Source: Bryobacterales bacterium (GTDB lineage Bacteria; Acidobacteriota; Terriglobia; Bryobacterales; Bryobacteraceae). Taken from it: DNA of 64,000 bases. Each line of letters opens with the position of its first letter. The first letter of the stretch is position 1. The stretch covers positions 186,001 to 250,000 of the forward strand of contig JADKID010000042.1 of the NCBI GenBank assembly GCA_016721425.1, in the 5' to 3' direction. Of this stretch, positions 37,696 to 45,068 are shown in pieces. The notes beneath the pieces were generated by a model. It ran no database searches and was not told where the DNA came from. It was given only the letters and a program-made list of their open reading frames with translations. Position numbers and translations under genes: made by a program.

Positions 37696-38462
37696 GCGTA
37701 CGATATGAGCTCTCGGGCGCCGGCATGAGCTACGGCGCGGCGGAGGTGGTCCGCAACGTCACTCTGACATTTGACCGGCCGCAGATGGTGGCGCTGACCG
37801 GGCCGAACGGCGCCGGCAAATCGACACTGCTGGGCATCATGTCGGGGTTGCGGCCGGGCTTCACCGGATCGTGCCGTTTGAACGGGCGGGAGATCACAGC
37901 CTGGAAGCGGCGCGACTTTGCGCGCGAGGTGGCGCTAGTGCCGCAGAGCCTGAAGCTCGATTTTCCATTTACGGCGGAGCAGGTGGTGCTGATGGGCCGC
38001 ACGCCTTACGCCGGAGGGATGTTTGAGAGCCCGGAGGATTGGGCGGCGGTGGAACGCGCGATGGACGTCACGGATACGCTGGAGTTCCGGGCGCGCGATT
38101 TTCGCGCCTTGAGCGGCGGAGAACGGCAAAGGGTGGTGCTGGCATCGGCGCTGGCGCAGGAGCCGCGAGCGCTGCTGCTGGACGAACCGACTACGTTTCT
38201 GGACCTACAGCACCAGCTCACGATCTATCAACTGCTGAGGAAACTGTCGCAGGAGGGCATGCTGGTGATCGCGGTGACGCACGACCTGAACCTGGCGGCG
38301 GCCTTTTCAGACCGCGTGGTGGCGATGAAGAAAGGCCAGGTGGAGGCCGACGCGGACCCGTGCGAAGCGCTGACGACGGACCGGATCCGTTCGATTTTCG
38401 GCGTGGAGGCCGAGTGGCTGAAGCGTTCGGGCGGGAAGAGTTGGATCGCCTATGGCGATTGA
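37692..38462 (+). CDS. btuD: ABC transporter ATPase, cobalamin/iron type
   Basis: The protein has 256 aa; ATG 37692 overlaps the btuF stop (ATGA). Walker A GPNGAGKST, Q-loop VALVPQSLKLDF, signature LSGGERQR, Walker B ALLLDEPTTFLDL and the His switch VTHDLN are all intact. The C-terminal extension is short. It belongs to the FepC/BtuD group and would energise the BtuC dimer. Its stop lies inside the btuC start region (11-base overlap), so translation is coupled. Confidence 0.92.
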   Translation: MSVRYELSGAGMSYGAAEVVRNVTLTFDRPQMVALTGPNGAGKSTLLGIMSGLRPGFTGSCRLNGREITAWKRRDFAREVALVPQSLKLDFPFTAEQVVLMGRTPYAGGMFESPEDWAAVERAMDVTDTLEFRARDFRALSGGERQRVVLASALAQEPRALLLDEPTTFLDLQHQLTIYQLLRKLSQEGMLVIAVTHDLNLAAAFSDRVVAMKKGQVEADADPCEALTTDRIRSIFGVEAEWLKRSGGKSWIAYGD

Positions 38463-39456
38463 AACCGTGACGCCGGCACGCACTCTGCGTGTCCTGGCAA
38501 TTGCCGCAGTGGTCACGGGCGCCGTAGCCGTATTGACGCCGCTGTTTGGCTCCACGTACATCGACCTGGGCCGGGCGTTCCGCGGCGAATTGCCGGATGC
38601 GCAGATCTTTTTTGGCGTCCGCTGGCCGCGCACTTTGGTCGCGCTGCTTTCCGGCGGAGCCTTGTCGCTGGCCGGAGTGCTGTTTCAGGCGCTGCTGCGG
38701 GATCCTCTGGCCACTCCGTACACGCTGGGCGTATCCAGCGGAGCCTCGCTGGGCGCGGTAGCGGCCATCTGCCTGGGGCTGCACACCATCGCGGGGCTGC
38801 CGGCTCTGTGGGTGGCGGCGCTGCTCGGGGCGGGCGCGATTCTGCTGATTGTACTGGCCGTTTCGGCCGAGGGCCGGCGAATCTCCTCATTTACGCTGCT
38901 GCTGGCCGGTGTGACCATCAACAGCGTGGTGATGTCTGTAATCATGCTGCTGCACAATCTGGCGAGTGTGGGCCAGAGCTTCGCCATTGTGCACTGGCTA
39001 ATGGGCAACATCGATCAAGTGGACGCGGCCACACTGGCGTGGATGGCAGCCATCATCCTGCCTGTGAGCGCGGGCATCTGCCTGATGGCGCGGCAGTGGA
39101 ATCTGATGGCAGTGGGCGAGGATTGGGCGGCCACGCGCGGGGCGTCGCCGCACCGCCTGCTGTTGATTGGCTATCTGGCCGGATCGCTGTTGACCGCGGT
39201 GGTGACAGCGGTGACGGGCCCCATCGGTTTTGTGGGGTTGGTGGTGCCTCATGCGCTGCGGCTTAGGCTGGGCAGCGATCACCGGCTGCTAATGCCGGCG
39301 TCTTTTCTGCTGGGCGCGTCGTTCCTGGCGATTTGCGATACGCTGGCACGTACGGTGCTGGCGATGGAGATCCCGGTCAGCGTCGTAACCGCCCTGGTGG
39401 GAGGACCGTTCTTTATAGCGCTGTTGCGCAGCCGAAGGAGAAGCTTATGGCTTTAG
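38452..39456 (+). CDS. btuC: ABC transporter permease of the FecCD/BtuC family
   Basis: The protein has 334 aa and about ten TM helices. Family marks are RWPRTLVALLSGGALSLAGVLFQALLRDPLA, seen in pieces at residues 60-90, then TPYTLGVSSGASLGA, NRRRASPHRL-like coupling residues in ATRGASPHRLLLIG, GPIGFVGLVVPHALR and EIPVSVVTALVGGPFFI. It forms the homodimeric inner-membrane channel for the corrinoid. It overlaps btuD by 11 bases and cobU by 10 bases. Confidence 0.92.
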   Translation: MAIETVTPARTLRVLAIAAVVTGAVAVLTPLFGSTYIDLGRAFRGELPDAQIFFGVRWPRTLVALLSGGALSLAGVLFQALLRDPLATPYTLGVSSGASLGAVAAICLGLHTIAGLPALWVAALLGAGAILLIVLAVSAEGRRISSFTLLLAGVTINSVVMSVIMLLHNLASVGQSFAIVHWLMGNIDQVDAATLAWMAAIILPVSAGICLMARQWNLMAVGEDWAATRGASPHRLLLIGYLAGSLLTAVVTAVTGPIGFVGLVVPHALRLRLGSDHRLLMPASFLLGASFLAICDTLARTVLAMEIPVSVVTALVGGPFFIALLRSRRRSLWL

Positions 39457-39962
39457 CGGTTGTCGGTGGTGGGAGACGTTGCGGGAAGAGCCGTTACGCC
39501 CTGGCCCTGGCCAGCGCCCATGGCCCGCGTCTGGGATTCATCGCCACACTCCAGCCTGACGATGAGGAGAGCCGGCAGAAGGTGGAGGCGGCTCGCGAGG
39601 AGCGGGGCGCCAGTTTCGCCACGGTGGAAGAGCCACTTCACCTCACAAAAGCATTTTCCGCTCAGAGCCCGAATTGCGATGCCGTGGTGATCGACGATCT
39701 CACCATCTGGATCTCCAACCAGGTGATGGCGGGCGCCAGCGACGCGGAGATTGAGGAGCAGGCCGCGAGCCTGACGGCGGCCGCGCTGAAGGGGCCGGCT
39801 GAGGCGATTATCGTGACCAGTGACGTGGATTTCGGGTTCCCGATGGATTCTGAATCCTCGCGGCGCTTCCGGCGTTTGGCCGGCGTGATCAACCGGAGGA
39901 TGGTGGAATCGTCCTCGCGCCTGTACTGGATGGTATTCGGGGTTCCGAAGCGCATTATCTAA
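39447..39962 (+). CDS. cobU: CobU-like adenosylcobinamide kinase homologue lacking the guanylylated His
   Basis: The protein has 171 aa from ATG 39447 behind GAAGGAG. CobU phosphorylates adenosylcobinamide and then transfers GMP from a His-bound intermediate. P-loop GGGRRCGKSRYA, VIDDLTIWISNQ and LAGVINRRM...YWMVFGVP align with the family. However, the segment that should read R-I-x-H-H-x-x-x-R-P-x-x-W-x-T-x-E reads KVEAAREERGASFATVEE here: both His positions are Ala and R-P is R-G. The GMP-transferase step should therefore fail, while ATP/GTP binding may remain. It lies between btuC and cobT. Confidence 0.8.
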   Translation: MALAVVGGGRRCGKSRYALALASAHGPRLGFIATLQPDDEESRQKVEAAREERGASFATVEEPLHLTKAFSAQSPNCDAVVIDDLTIWISNQVMAGASDAEIEEQAASLTAAALKGPAEAIIVTSDVDFGFPMDSESSRRFRRLAGVINRRMVESSSRLYWMVFGVPKRII

Positions 39963-39972
39963 CTGAAAAACT

Positions 39973-41010
39973 ATGATCTCTCCCAAATTACGCACGGCCA
40001 TAGAATCCATCCGGCCGATGCTGGATCAGAACCTTGCCGCGACGCTCAACGCCCAGGCGGCGGGCCAACCGAGAAGGGCGCTCAGCCTGGGCAGTCTCGA
40101 CGACGTGGTACTCCACTATGGATTGATCCGCGGCAGCGCGGAACTCGTGCTGCGCCGGAAGGGCCTCATCGCGTTCGCATCGGACCACGGCGTGGCAGCC
40201 GAGGCCGGCACCGACGGGCAAGCCCGGACGGCCGGCGCGGTGCGCCAGTTTCTGCGGGGCGGGTCTGCCGCGCAGGTGCTTTGCCGCCATGCCGGGATCG
40301 AGCCGCTGCTGGTCAATGTCGGGCTATCCGGCGAGGAGGAGCCGGGGGGGCTGAATTTCCCGATCGCGCCCGGCACGGCCAACATCGTGACCGGCGCTGC
40401 GATGAGCGCCGAACAGGCGAACGCGGCGCTGGAAATCGGTCTCCAACTGGCGGCGGAGGCGGCGGCGCGTTTTGACGTGGCTGGGTTGGCCCAGATCGGC
40501 GCCGGAGGCAGCATCGCGGCGGCAGCCCTGCTCTCGGCGATGAGCGGCAGAGATTCCGCCGACACAACACCGCACAATCCGGGCGACAGTGGCGCGGGCC
40601 ACGCCAGCGCCGTGCAGTGCACGCGCACCGCGGTGACGCGCCACCAGGCGGAGGCAGCCTCTTCGTTTGGCAACTTGCGCTCGCTGGGCGGACTCGACAT
40701 CGCGGCGATGACAGGATTCCTGCTGGGCGCCGCCCGCCACCGGCTGCCCGTGGTGATTGACGGCTTTGTTGCCGGCGTGGCCGCCGTGGTCGCTCGCGCC
40801 ATGGCGCCAGACTCGCTCGATACGATGATCTTTTCGCACCGCCAGCCCTCGGCCGCCCATGCCTTCCTGTTACAGTTTCTCTCCGTGGAGCCACTGTTGA
40901 GCCTGCGCATCTCGGAGGCGGACGGCTTCGGCGCCGCGCTGGCGATTCAGACGCTGGAATCGGCGATACTGCTCCACCGCGAGATCACCGACCTGAGCGG
41001 CGCGGTGTAG
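39973..41010 (+). CDS. cobT: CobT-like phosphoribosyltransferase homologue with altered catalytic loop
   Basis: The protein has 345 aa, the usual CobT length. CobT activates the lower-ligand base (dimethylbenzimidazole) with nicotinate mononucleotide. Kept are IAFASDHGVAAEAG, FLRGGSAAQVL, IAPGTANIVTGAAMS and a Glu in LRISEADGFGAALAI that aligns with the catalytic Glu of L-R-L-G-E-G-T-G-A. The loop G-E-M-G-I-G-N-T-T is changed to AQIGAGGSI, and the V-G-R-G-T-G-x-D-D stretch to NPGDSGAGHASAV. The substitutions suggest altered base choice or loss of activity. It is the last gene of the corrinoid cluster. Confidence 0.8.
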   Translation: MISPKLRTAIESIRPMLDQNLAATLNAQAAGQPRRALSLGSLDDVVLHYGLIRGSAELVLRRKGLIAFASDHGVAAEAGTDGQARTAGAVRQFLRGGSAAQVLCRHAGIEPLLVNVGLSGEEEPGGLNFPIAPGTANIVTGAAMSAEQANAALEIGLQLAAEAAARFDVAGLAQIGAGGSIAAAALLSAMSGRDSADTTPHNPGDSGAGHASAVQCTRTAVTRHQAEAASSFGNLRSLGGLDIAAMTGFLLGAARHRLPVVIDGFVAGVAAVVARAMAPDSLDTMIFSHRQPSAAHAFLLQFLSVEPLLSLRISEADGFGAALAIQTLESAILLHREITDLSGAV

Positions 41011-41081
41011 CGGAATGGACAGGCAGACAGCCCGCTTCAGCGCGATACAATAGAAGTTTGCGCTGAAGGACTTACCGCGTC

Positions 41082-42182
41082 TTGATCAACCGCCTCGTTC
41101 TCGAAAACCTCAAACATCGGAAGCTACGCACCGCGCTGAGCGCGCTTTCCATCGGATTCCAGGTCACTATGATCCTGTCGGTAGTCGGCCTGAGCCAGGG
41201 CATGCTCAACGACTCCATCAACCGCGCCAAGGGTGTGGGCGCCGATATCTGGGTGAAACCGCCGGGCGCGTCTGTCATCGGACTTTCCGGGGCCAGCATG
41301 CCACAGAAAGTGCTTGGGTTTTTTCAGGCGCAGCCGCATATCACGCACGCCGTGGGCACCGTGATCCAGCCTTACGCCGGCATCTCGTCGGTGAGCGGCA
41401 TAGACTACAAAGAGTTCGTCGGGCTGAGCGGCAACTTCCGGTTCCTGCAGGGCGGCCCGTTTCAGACTCCGGACGAATTGATCGTTGACCAGTGGTATGC
41501 CGAACAATCCAAGGCGAGCGTCGGCGACATGGTGACGATCCTGAACCACAAATGGCGGATCTGCGGCGTGGTGGAACCGGGCAAGCTGGGGCGGTTGTTC
41601 GTCCCGATGGCGCGGCTCCAGGAGCTCACCAATAACCAGGACAAGCTGAGCCAGATCCTGCTCAAGGTGGATGATCCCAAGAATACGCAAAGCATCATCG
41701 CGGAGCTGAAGAAGATCGAGGAGTTGGACGGCTACAGCATCTACTCCATCGAAGAGTTCGTCAGCATGTTCTCGTTCAACAACGTGCCGGGATTGCGGGC
41801 GTTCATCTGGGTGATCATCGGGCTATCGATCGTGATCGGATTCCTGGTGGTTTCGCTCACCATGTACACCACCGTGCTGGAGCGGACGCGCGAGATCGGA
41901 ATTCTCAAGGCGCTGGGCGCATCGCCGATGAACATTCTCAACATTTTGGTGCGGGAGACCGCGCTGCTGGCCATTGCCGGCTGGCTGGCTGGAATCGTCA
42001 TTTCGTTCGGCGCCAACTGGGCCATCAATCATTTTGTCCACTCCAATCTGCAATCCGAGATCACGCCGGACTGGTGGCCCACCACCTTCGCGATCGCCAT
42101 GGCGGCCAGCCTGCTGGGTGCGCTCTACCCCGGGCTGCGCGCCGCCCGTCTGGACGCCATCGAGGCTCTCTCCTACGAGTAA
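41082..42182 (+). CDS. ABC transporter permease, MacB/FtsX type
   Basis: The protein has 366 aa from TTG 41082. One N-terminal TM helix (RTALSALSIGFQVTMILSVVG) and three C-terminal helices flank a periplasmic MacB_PCD domain (about 50-240). The last cytoplasmic loop ERTREIGILKALGASPMNIL and the end LYPGLRAARLDAIEALSYE are typical of FtsX-like permeases. These proteins couple ATP use to mechanical movement of a periplasmic partner, such as export of peptides, drugs or lipoproteins. The ATPase gene follows after 9 bases. No MacA-type adaptor is adjacent. Confidence 0.9.
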   Translation: MINRLVLENLKHRKLRTALSALSIGFQVTMILSVVGLSQGMLNDSINRAKGVGADIWVKPPGASVIGLSGASMPQKVLGFFQAQPHITHAVGTVIQPYAGISSVSGIDYKEFVGLSGNFRFLQGGPFQTPDELIVDQWYAEQSKASVGDMVTILNHKWRICGVVEPGKLGRLFVPMARLQELTNNQDKLSQILLKVDDPKNTQSIIAELKKIEELDGYSIYSIEEFVSMFSFNNVPGLRAFIWVIIGLSIVIGFLVVSLTMYTTVLERTREIGILKALGASPMNILNILVRETALLAIAGWLAGIVISFGANWAINHFVHSNLQSEITPDWWPTTFAIAMAASLLGALYPGLRAARLDAIEALSYE

Positions 42183-42191
42183 GAGGAAAGC

Positions 42192-42872
42192 ATGTCAGAG
42201 CCTATCATTCGCATTCAGGATCTCAAGAAGATCTACCGCACCGGCGATGTGGACGTAGCCGCGTTGCGCGGCGTGTCGCTGGAGGTAGCCAAGGGTGATT
42301 TCGTCAGCATCGTAGGACCGTCGGGTTCGGGCAAGTCGACGCTATTTCACATTCTCGGCGGACTGGCCGCGCCGACGTCGGGTTCCATCCACATCGACGG
42401 CGACGATCTGATGGCGCTGTCGGATTCCGGCCGCACCAACCTGCGGCGCCGCAAAGTCGGGTTCGTGTTTCAGAAGTACAACCTGCTGCCCACTCTGACG
42501 GCTATGGGCAACATCGAGATGGCCCGCTATTTCAGCGAAAACGCGGGACCTCTGGATCAGAGCTTCCGGGACCTGCTCACCCGCCTTGGCATTCAGGACC
42601 GTCTGGACCACAAACCCCGCGCGATGTCCGGTGGAGAGCAGCAGCGCGTGGCCATTGCCCGCGCACTGGTCAACCAGCCCGCTATTCTGCTGGCCGACGA
42701 GCCCACCGGCAATCTCGACACCGAGAACTCCGAAAAGGTGCTGGGCGTGCTGCGCGATCTGAACGAACGCCTGGGCCAGACCATCCTGATGATCACGCAC
42801 AATCCGGAGGCGGCGGCTTATGGCCACAGAACGGTGCATATGCGCGACGGGCGGATTGTCCGGGAGTCCTAG
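42192..42872 (+). CDS. ABC transporter ATPase, LolD/MacB type
   Basis: The protein has 226 aa. Walker A GPSGSGKST, Q-loop GFVFQKYNLLPTL, signature MSGGEQQRVAIARAL, Walker B ILLADEPTGNLD and the His switch ITHNPE are intact. The wording LNERLGQTILMITHN is typical of MacB/LolD ATPases. It pairs with the permease immediately upstream, and a strong terminator follows 133 bases after the stop. Confidence 0.93.
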   Translation: MSEPIIRIQDLKKIYRTGDVDVAALRGVSLEVAKGDFVSIVGPSGSGKSTLFHILGGLAAPTSGSIHIDGDDLMALSDSGRTNLRRRKVGFVFQKYNLLPTLTAMGNIEMARYFSENAGPLDQSFRDLLTRLGIQDRLDHKPRAMSGGEQQRVAIARALVNQPAILLADEPTGNLDTENSEKVLGVLRDLNERLGQTILMITHNPEAAAYGHRTVHMRDGRIVRES

Positions 42873-43005
42873 CGGCCGGATGGCGCTCCGGTACCAGTAC
42901 AATCCAGACCAATCTGGACCATTGGAGCGATAGCCAACTTCACCGCCGGAAGGCACACTGAAGAGGTCAAACGGTTTTAGTTTCTCCTCCAAAATCAAGA
43001 AACAA

Positions 43006-43048
43006 AGGCCGGCTTCACTCCTCTGAAGCCGGCCTCTTTTCTTTTTTT
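43006..43048. terminator. Strong bidirectional intrinsic terminator
   Basis: AGGCCGGCTTCA (43006-43017) pairs with TGAAGCCGGCCT (43024-43035) around a 6-base loop, followed by CTTTTCTTTTTTT on the plus strand. On the minus strand the hairpin is followed by TTTGTTTC. It separates the ABC operon from the convergent M24 peptidase gene and should stop transcription from both sides. Confidence 0.95.
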
Positions 43049-43062
43049 ATTCCTGCACCCGG

Positions 43063-44229
43063 CTACAGCAGCCGCAGAAGTTCGCCCTGGATTTCGCCCG
43101 TCACTTCACCGTCGGTGGCGTGGCGGAACATATTCACTTCGCTGCGGATGCCGAACTCGGGCAGGTAGACACCCGGCTCCACGGAAAAGCACACGCCGGG
43201 AATGATCAGCCTTTCGTCGTGCGTCTCGTAGTTGTCCATGTTGGCGCCGTTGCCATGGACCTCTTCGCCGATGGAGTGGCCGGTGCGATGGAAGAAGTAC
43301 TCGGCCAGGCCGAGCTGCTCCAGGTGGTGGCGGCAGGCATCGTCCACGGCAAAGCCCGCCAGTTCCCTGCCCTCGCGAGCGGCCGATTGGACGGCGTGGA
43401 TGGCGGCATCGCGGGCGCCGGCCACGGCTTTGAACACGTTCACCATCGCGTCCGGAGGCGTCTGGCCGCAGTAGCCGGTCCAGGTGATGTCGTAGTAGAC
43501 GGCGCCGGGCTCTTTGAGCTTGGCCCAGAGGTCAATCAGCAGCAGGTCGCCCTCGCGAATGAGAGAGTGCTGCGCTGCTGTTGGCTCATAGTGCGGGTTG
43601 GAGGCGTTGGCATTGACGGCGACGATGGGGCCGTGATCCGTCACCATGCCTTCCGCCTCAAACGCATTGAGGATGAAACTCTGAACGTCCACTTCGGTGA
43701 TGGCCGTTCCGGCGCGGAGTGACGCCGATACCTTGTCAAAAGCGGCGCGGCGGATGGCATCCACCTTGACTTGGGCGCGCTTGTGCGAATCGTATTGCGC
43801 AGCGCTCCACACCGCCTCAAAGCGCTGGATCAGATTAGCGGAGGTGCGAATCTCCACGCCGCAGGAGCGTACGAGTTCCACCGTGCCGGCGTCCACGTTG
43901 GAGACATACGGAACGGCGCATTCCGGCGAGTATTGCATGGCGACTCTGCGGCATCCGCCCAACAGTTGAGAGAGCGCCGCGCGCTGCTGCTGCCAGCCGG
44001 CGTATTGGCGCTTGACGCCTGGCAGATTGTCGAGCACGTGGGATTCAATCTTGTGGACCAGCGCAACGGGCTCACCTTCCGCCGGGATCAGGTAATACCA
44101 GCGGCGGGTCACCATCTGCGCCGGCTCAAAGCGGAGGACGCGGTAGGCGAGCGGATCGCGGCGGTGGTGATCAAAAAAGAGCCAGCCATCGAGGCCTTCG
44201 GCGCGGAGTGCCTGTTGAATCTCGGTCAT
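43063..44229 (-). CDS. M24-family Xaa-Pro peptidase-like metallopeptidase
   Basis: The protein has 388 aa from ATG 44229 (AAAGG eight bases upstream; a second ATG lies at 44235). It has a creatinase-like N-terminal domain (1-150) and the pita-bread catalytic domain. All five metal ligands are seen: D233 (LLLIDLWAK), D247 (YYDITWTG), H318 (RTGHSIGEE), E351 (FSVEPGVYLP) and E364 (IRSEVNMF). The enzyme cleaves X-Pro peptides with two metal ions. It is the last gene of a four-gene leftward operon, 11 bases after the GNAT gene. Confidence 0.9.
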   Translation of the reverse strand: MTEIQQALRAEGLDGWLFFDHHRRDPLAYRVLRFEPAQMVTRRWYYLIPAEGEPVALVHKIESHVLDNLPGVKRQYAGWQQQRAALSQLLGGCRRVAMQYSPECAVPYVSNVDAGTVELVRSCGVEIRTSANLIQRFEAVWSAAQYDSHKRAQVKVDAIRRAAFDKVSASLRAGTAITEVDVQSFILNAFEAEGMVTDHGPIVAVNANASNPHYEPTAAQHSLIREGDLLLIDLWAKLKEPGAVYYDITWTGYCGQTPPDAMVNVFKAVAGARDAAIHAVQSAAREGRELAGFAVDDACRHHLEQLGLAEYFFHRTGHSIGEEVHGNGANMDNYETHDERLIIPGVCFSVEPGVYLPEFGIRSEVNMFRHATDGEVTGEIQGELLRLL

Positions 44230-44240
44230 GCGCATGGCCT

Positions 44241-45068
44241 TTAGGTTAGCAAGGGAAGCAGGTAGCGGTCTTGGATCATGATGGTGCGCGCGGAGAAGCG
44301 GGCGGCGAGGCTGGGCGTGTGCCGCGTGCCATCGGCCCACGCGAACCGGATTTCGGCGGTGCCATCGTTGAGGGCCGGCCCAATCAGCGACGCCGCGAGG
44401 GCAAGGTTGGCGCGGGTGCCCCGGGCGGAGGGGGCGGCGGCCCAGAGATCGAGGGTCAGAGCACCGGGCGTCCTGCAATAGAAGACAAACGCAACGGGCT
44501 GGGCACCGCGGAAGAGGGCGCGCGCGGCCTGATTGCGGACATTGGCGATCTGCGCCAGCGTGGCGGCCTGACGATCGTGCGAGTGCCACAGGCGGCACAA
44601 GGGCGCGAGCGCGGCCGCGTGGCAATCCCGCAGGGTGTAGCCGGGCAGCATGGGAAACCGGCGAACCGCGGCGGCGAGGGCGGCGCGCTGAGCTTCGACA
44701 TCAATCGACACTGTCGTCAGCGTGGATTCCAACTGAAAGCCCAAAGAGGCTAGCAAGCCGGGCCCTGGAGGGACCACTGTGGTCTCCAGCGAGGAGCAGC
44801 CCCGGTGACGGCAGGCAGCGATGGTGGCGGCGGCCAGGGCGCGGCCGAACCCCTGGCGGCGGTACGCGGGGCGGACCTCGATGCGGAGCCCGCAGGCACG
44901 GTCGTCGACGTAGGACCAGGCAGCAGCAGCCAGCACTTCGCCCCTTCCGGCGGCGGCGGCCACCAGGCGTTCAGCGCCCGGCGATGTGCCGGACAGCAGG
45001 CGCCGGAACAGCGGCTCCTCCGAGGGCCACGGCGGACGGATTTCGACTCCGGTGTCAGTAGGCGGCAT
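44241..45068 (-). CDS. GNAT-fold N-acetyltransferase
   Basis: The protein has 275 aa. The acyl-CoA loop is visible in RPAYRRQGFGRALAAATIAAC (residues about 67-86, the R/Q-x-x-G-x-G/A pattern), with the strand before it (GLRIEVRP). A second half (about 140-275) looks like a degenerate second GNAT domain (LRDCHAAALAPLCRLW; VAFVFYCRTPGALTLDLWAA). The substrate is unknown. Its start overlaps the upstream phosphatase-like gene by 14 bases, so the two are translationally coupled. Confidence 0.75.
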   Translation of the reverse strand: MPPTDTGVEIRPPWPSEEPLFRRLLSGTSPGAERLVAAAAGRGEVLAAAAWSYVDDRACGLRIEVRPAYRRQGFGRALAAATIAACRHRGCSSLETTVVPPGPGLLASLGFQLESTLTTVSIDVEAQRAALAAAVRRFPMLPGYTLRDCHAAALAPLCRLWHSHDRQAATLAQIANVRNQAARALFRGAQPVAFVFYCRTPGALTLDLWAAAPSARGTRANLALAASLIGPALNDGTAEIRFAWADGTRHTPSLAARFSARTIMIQDRYLLPLLT

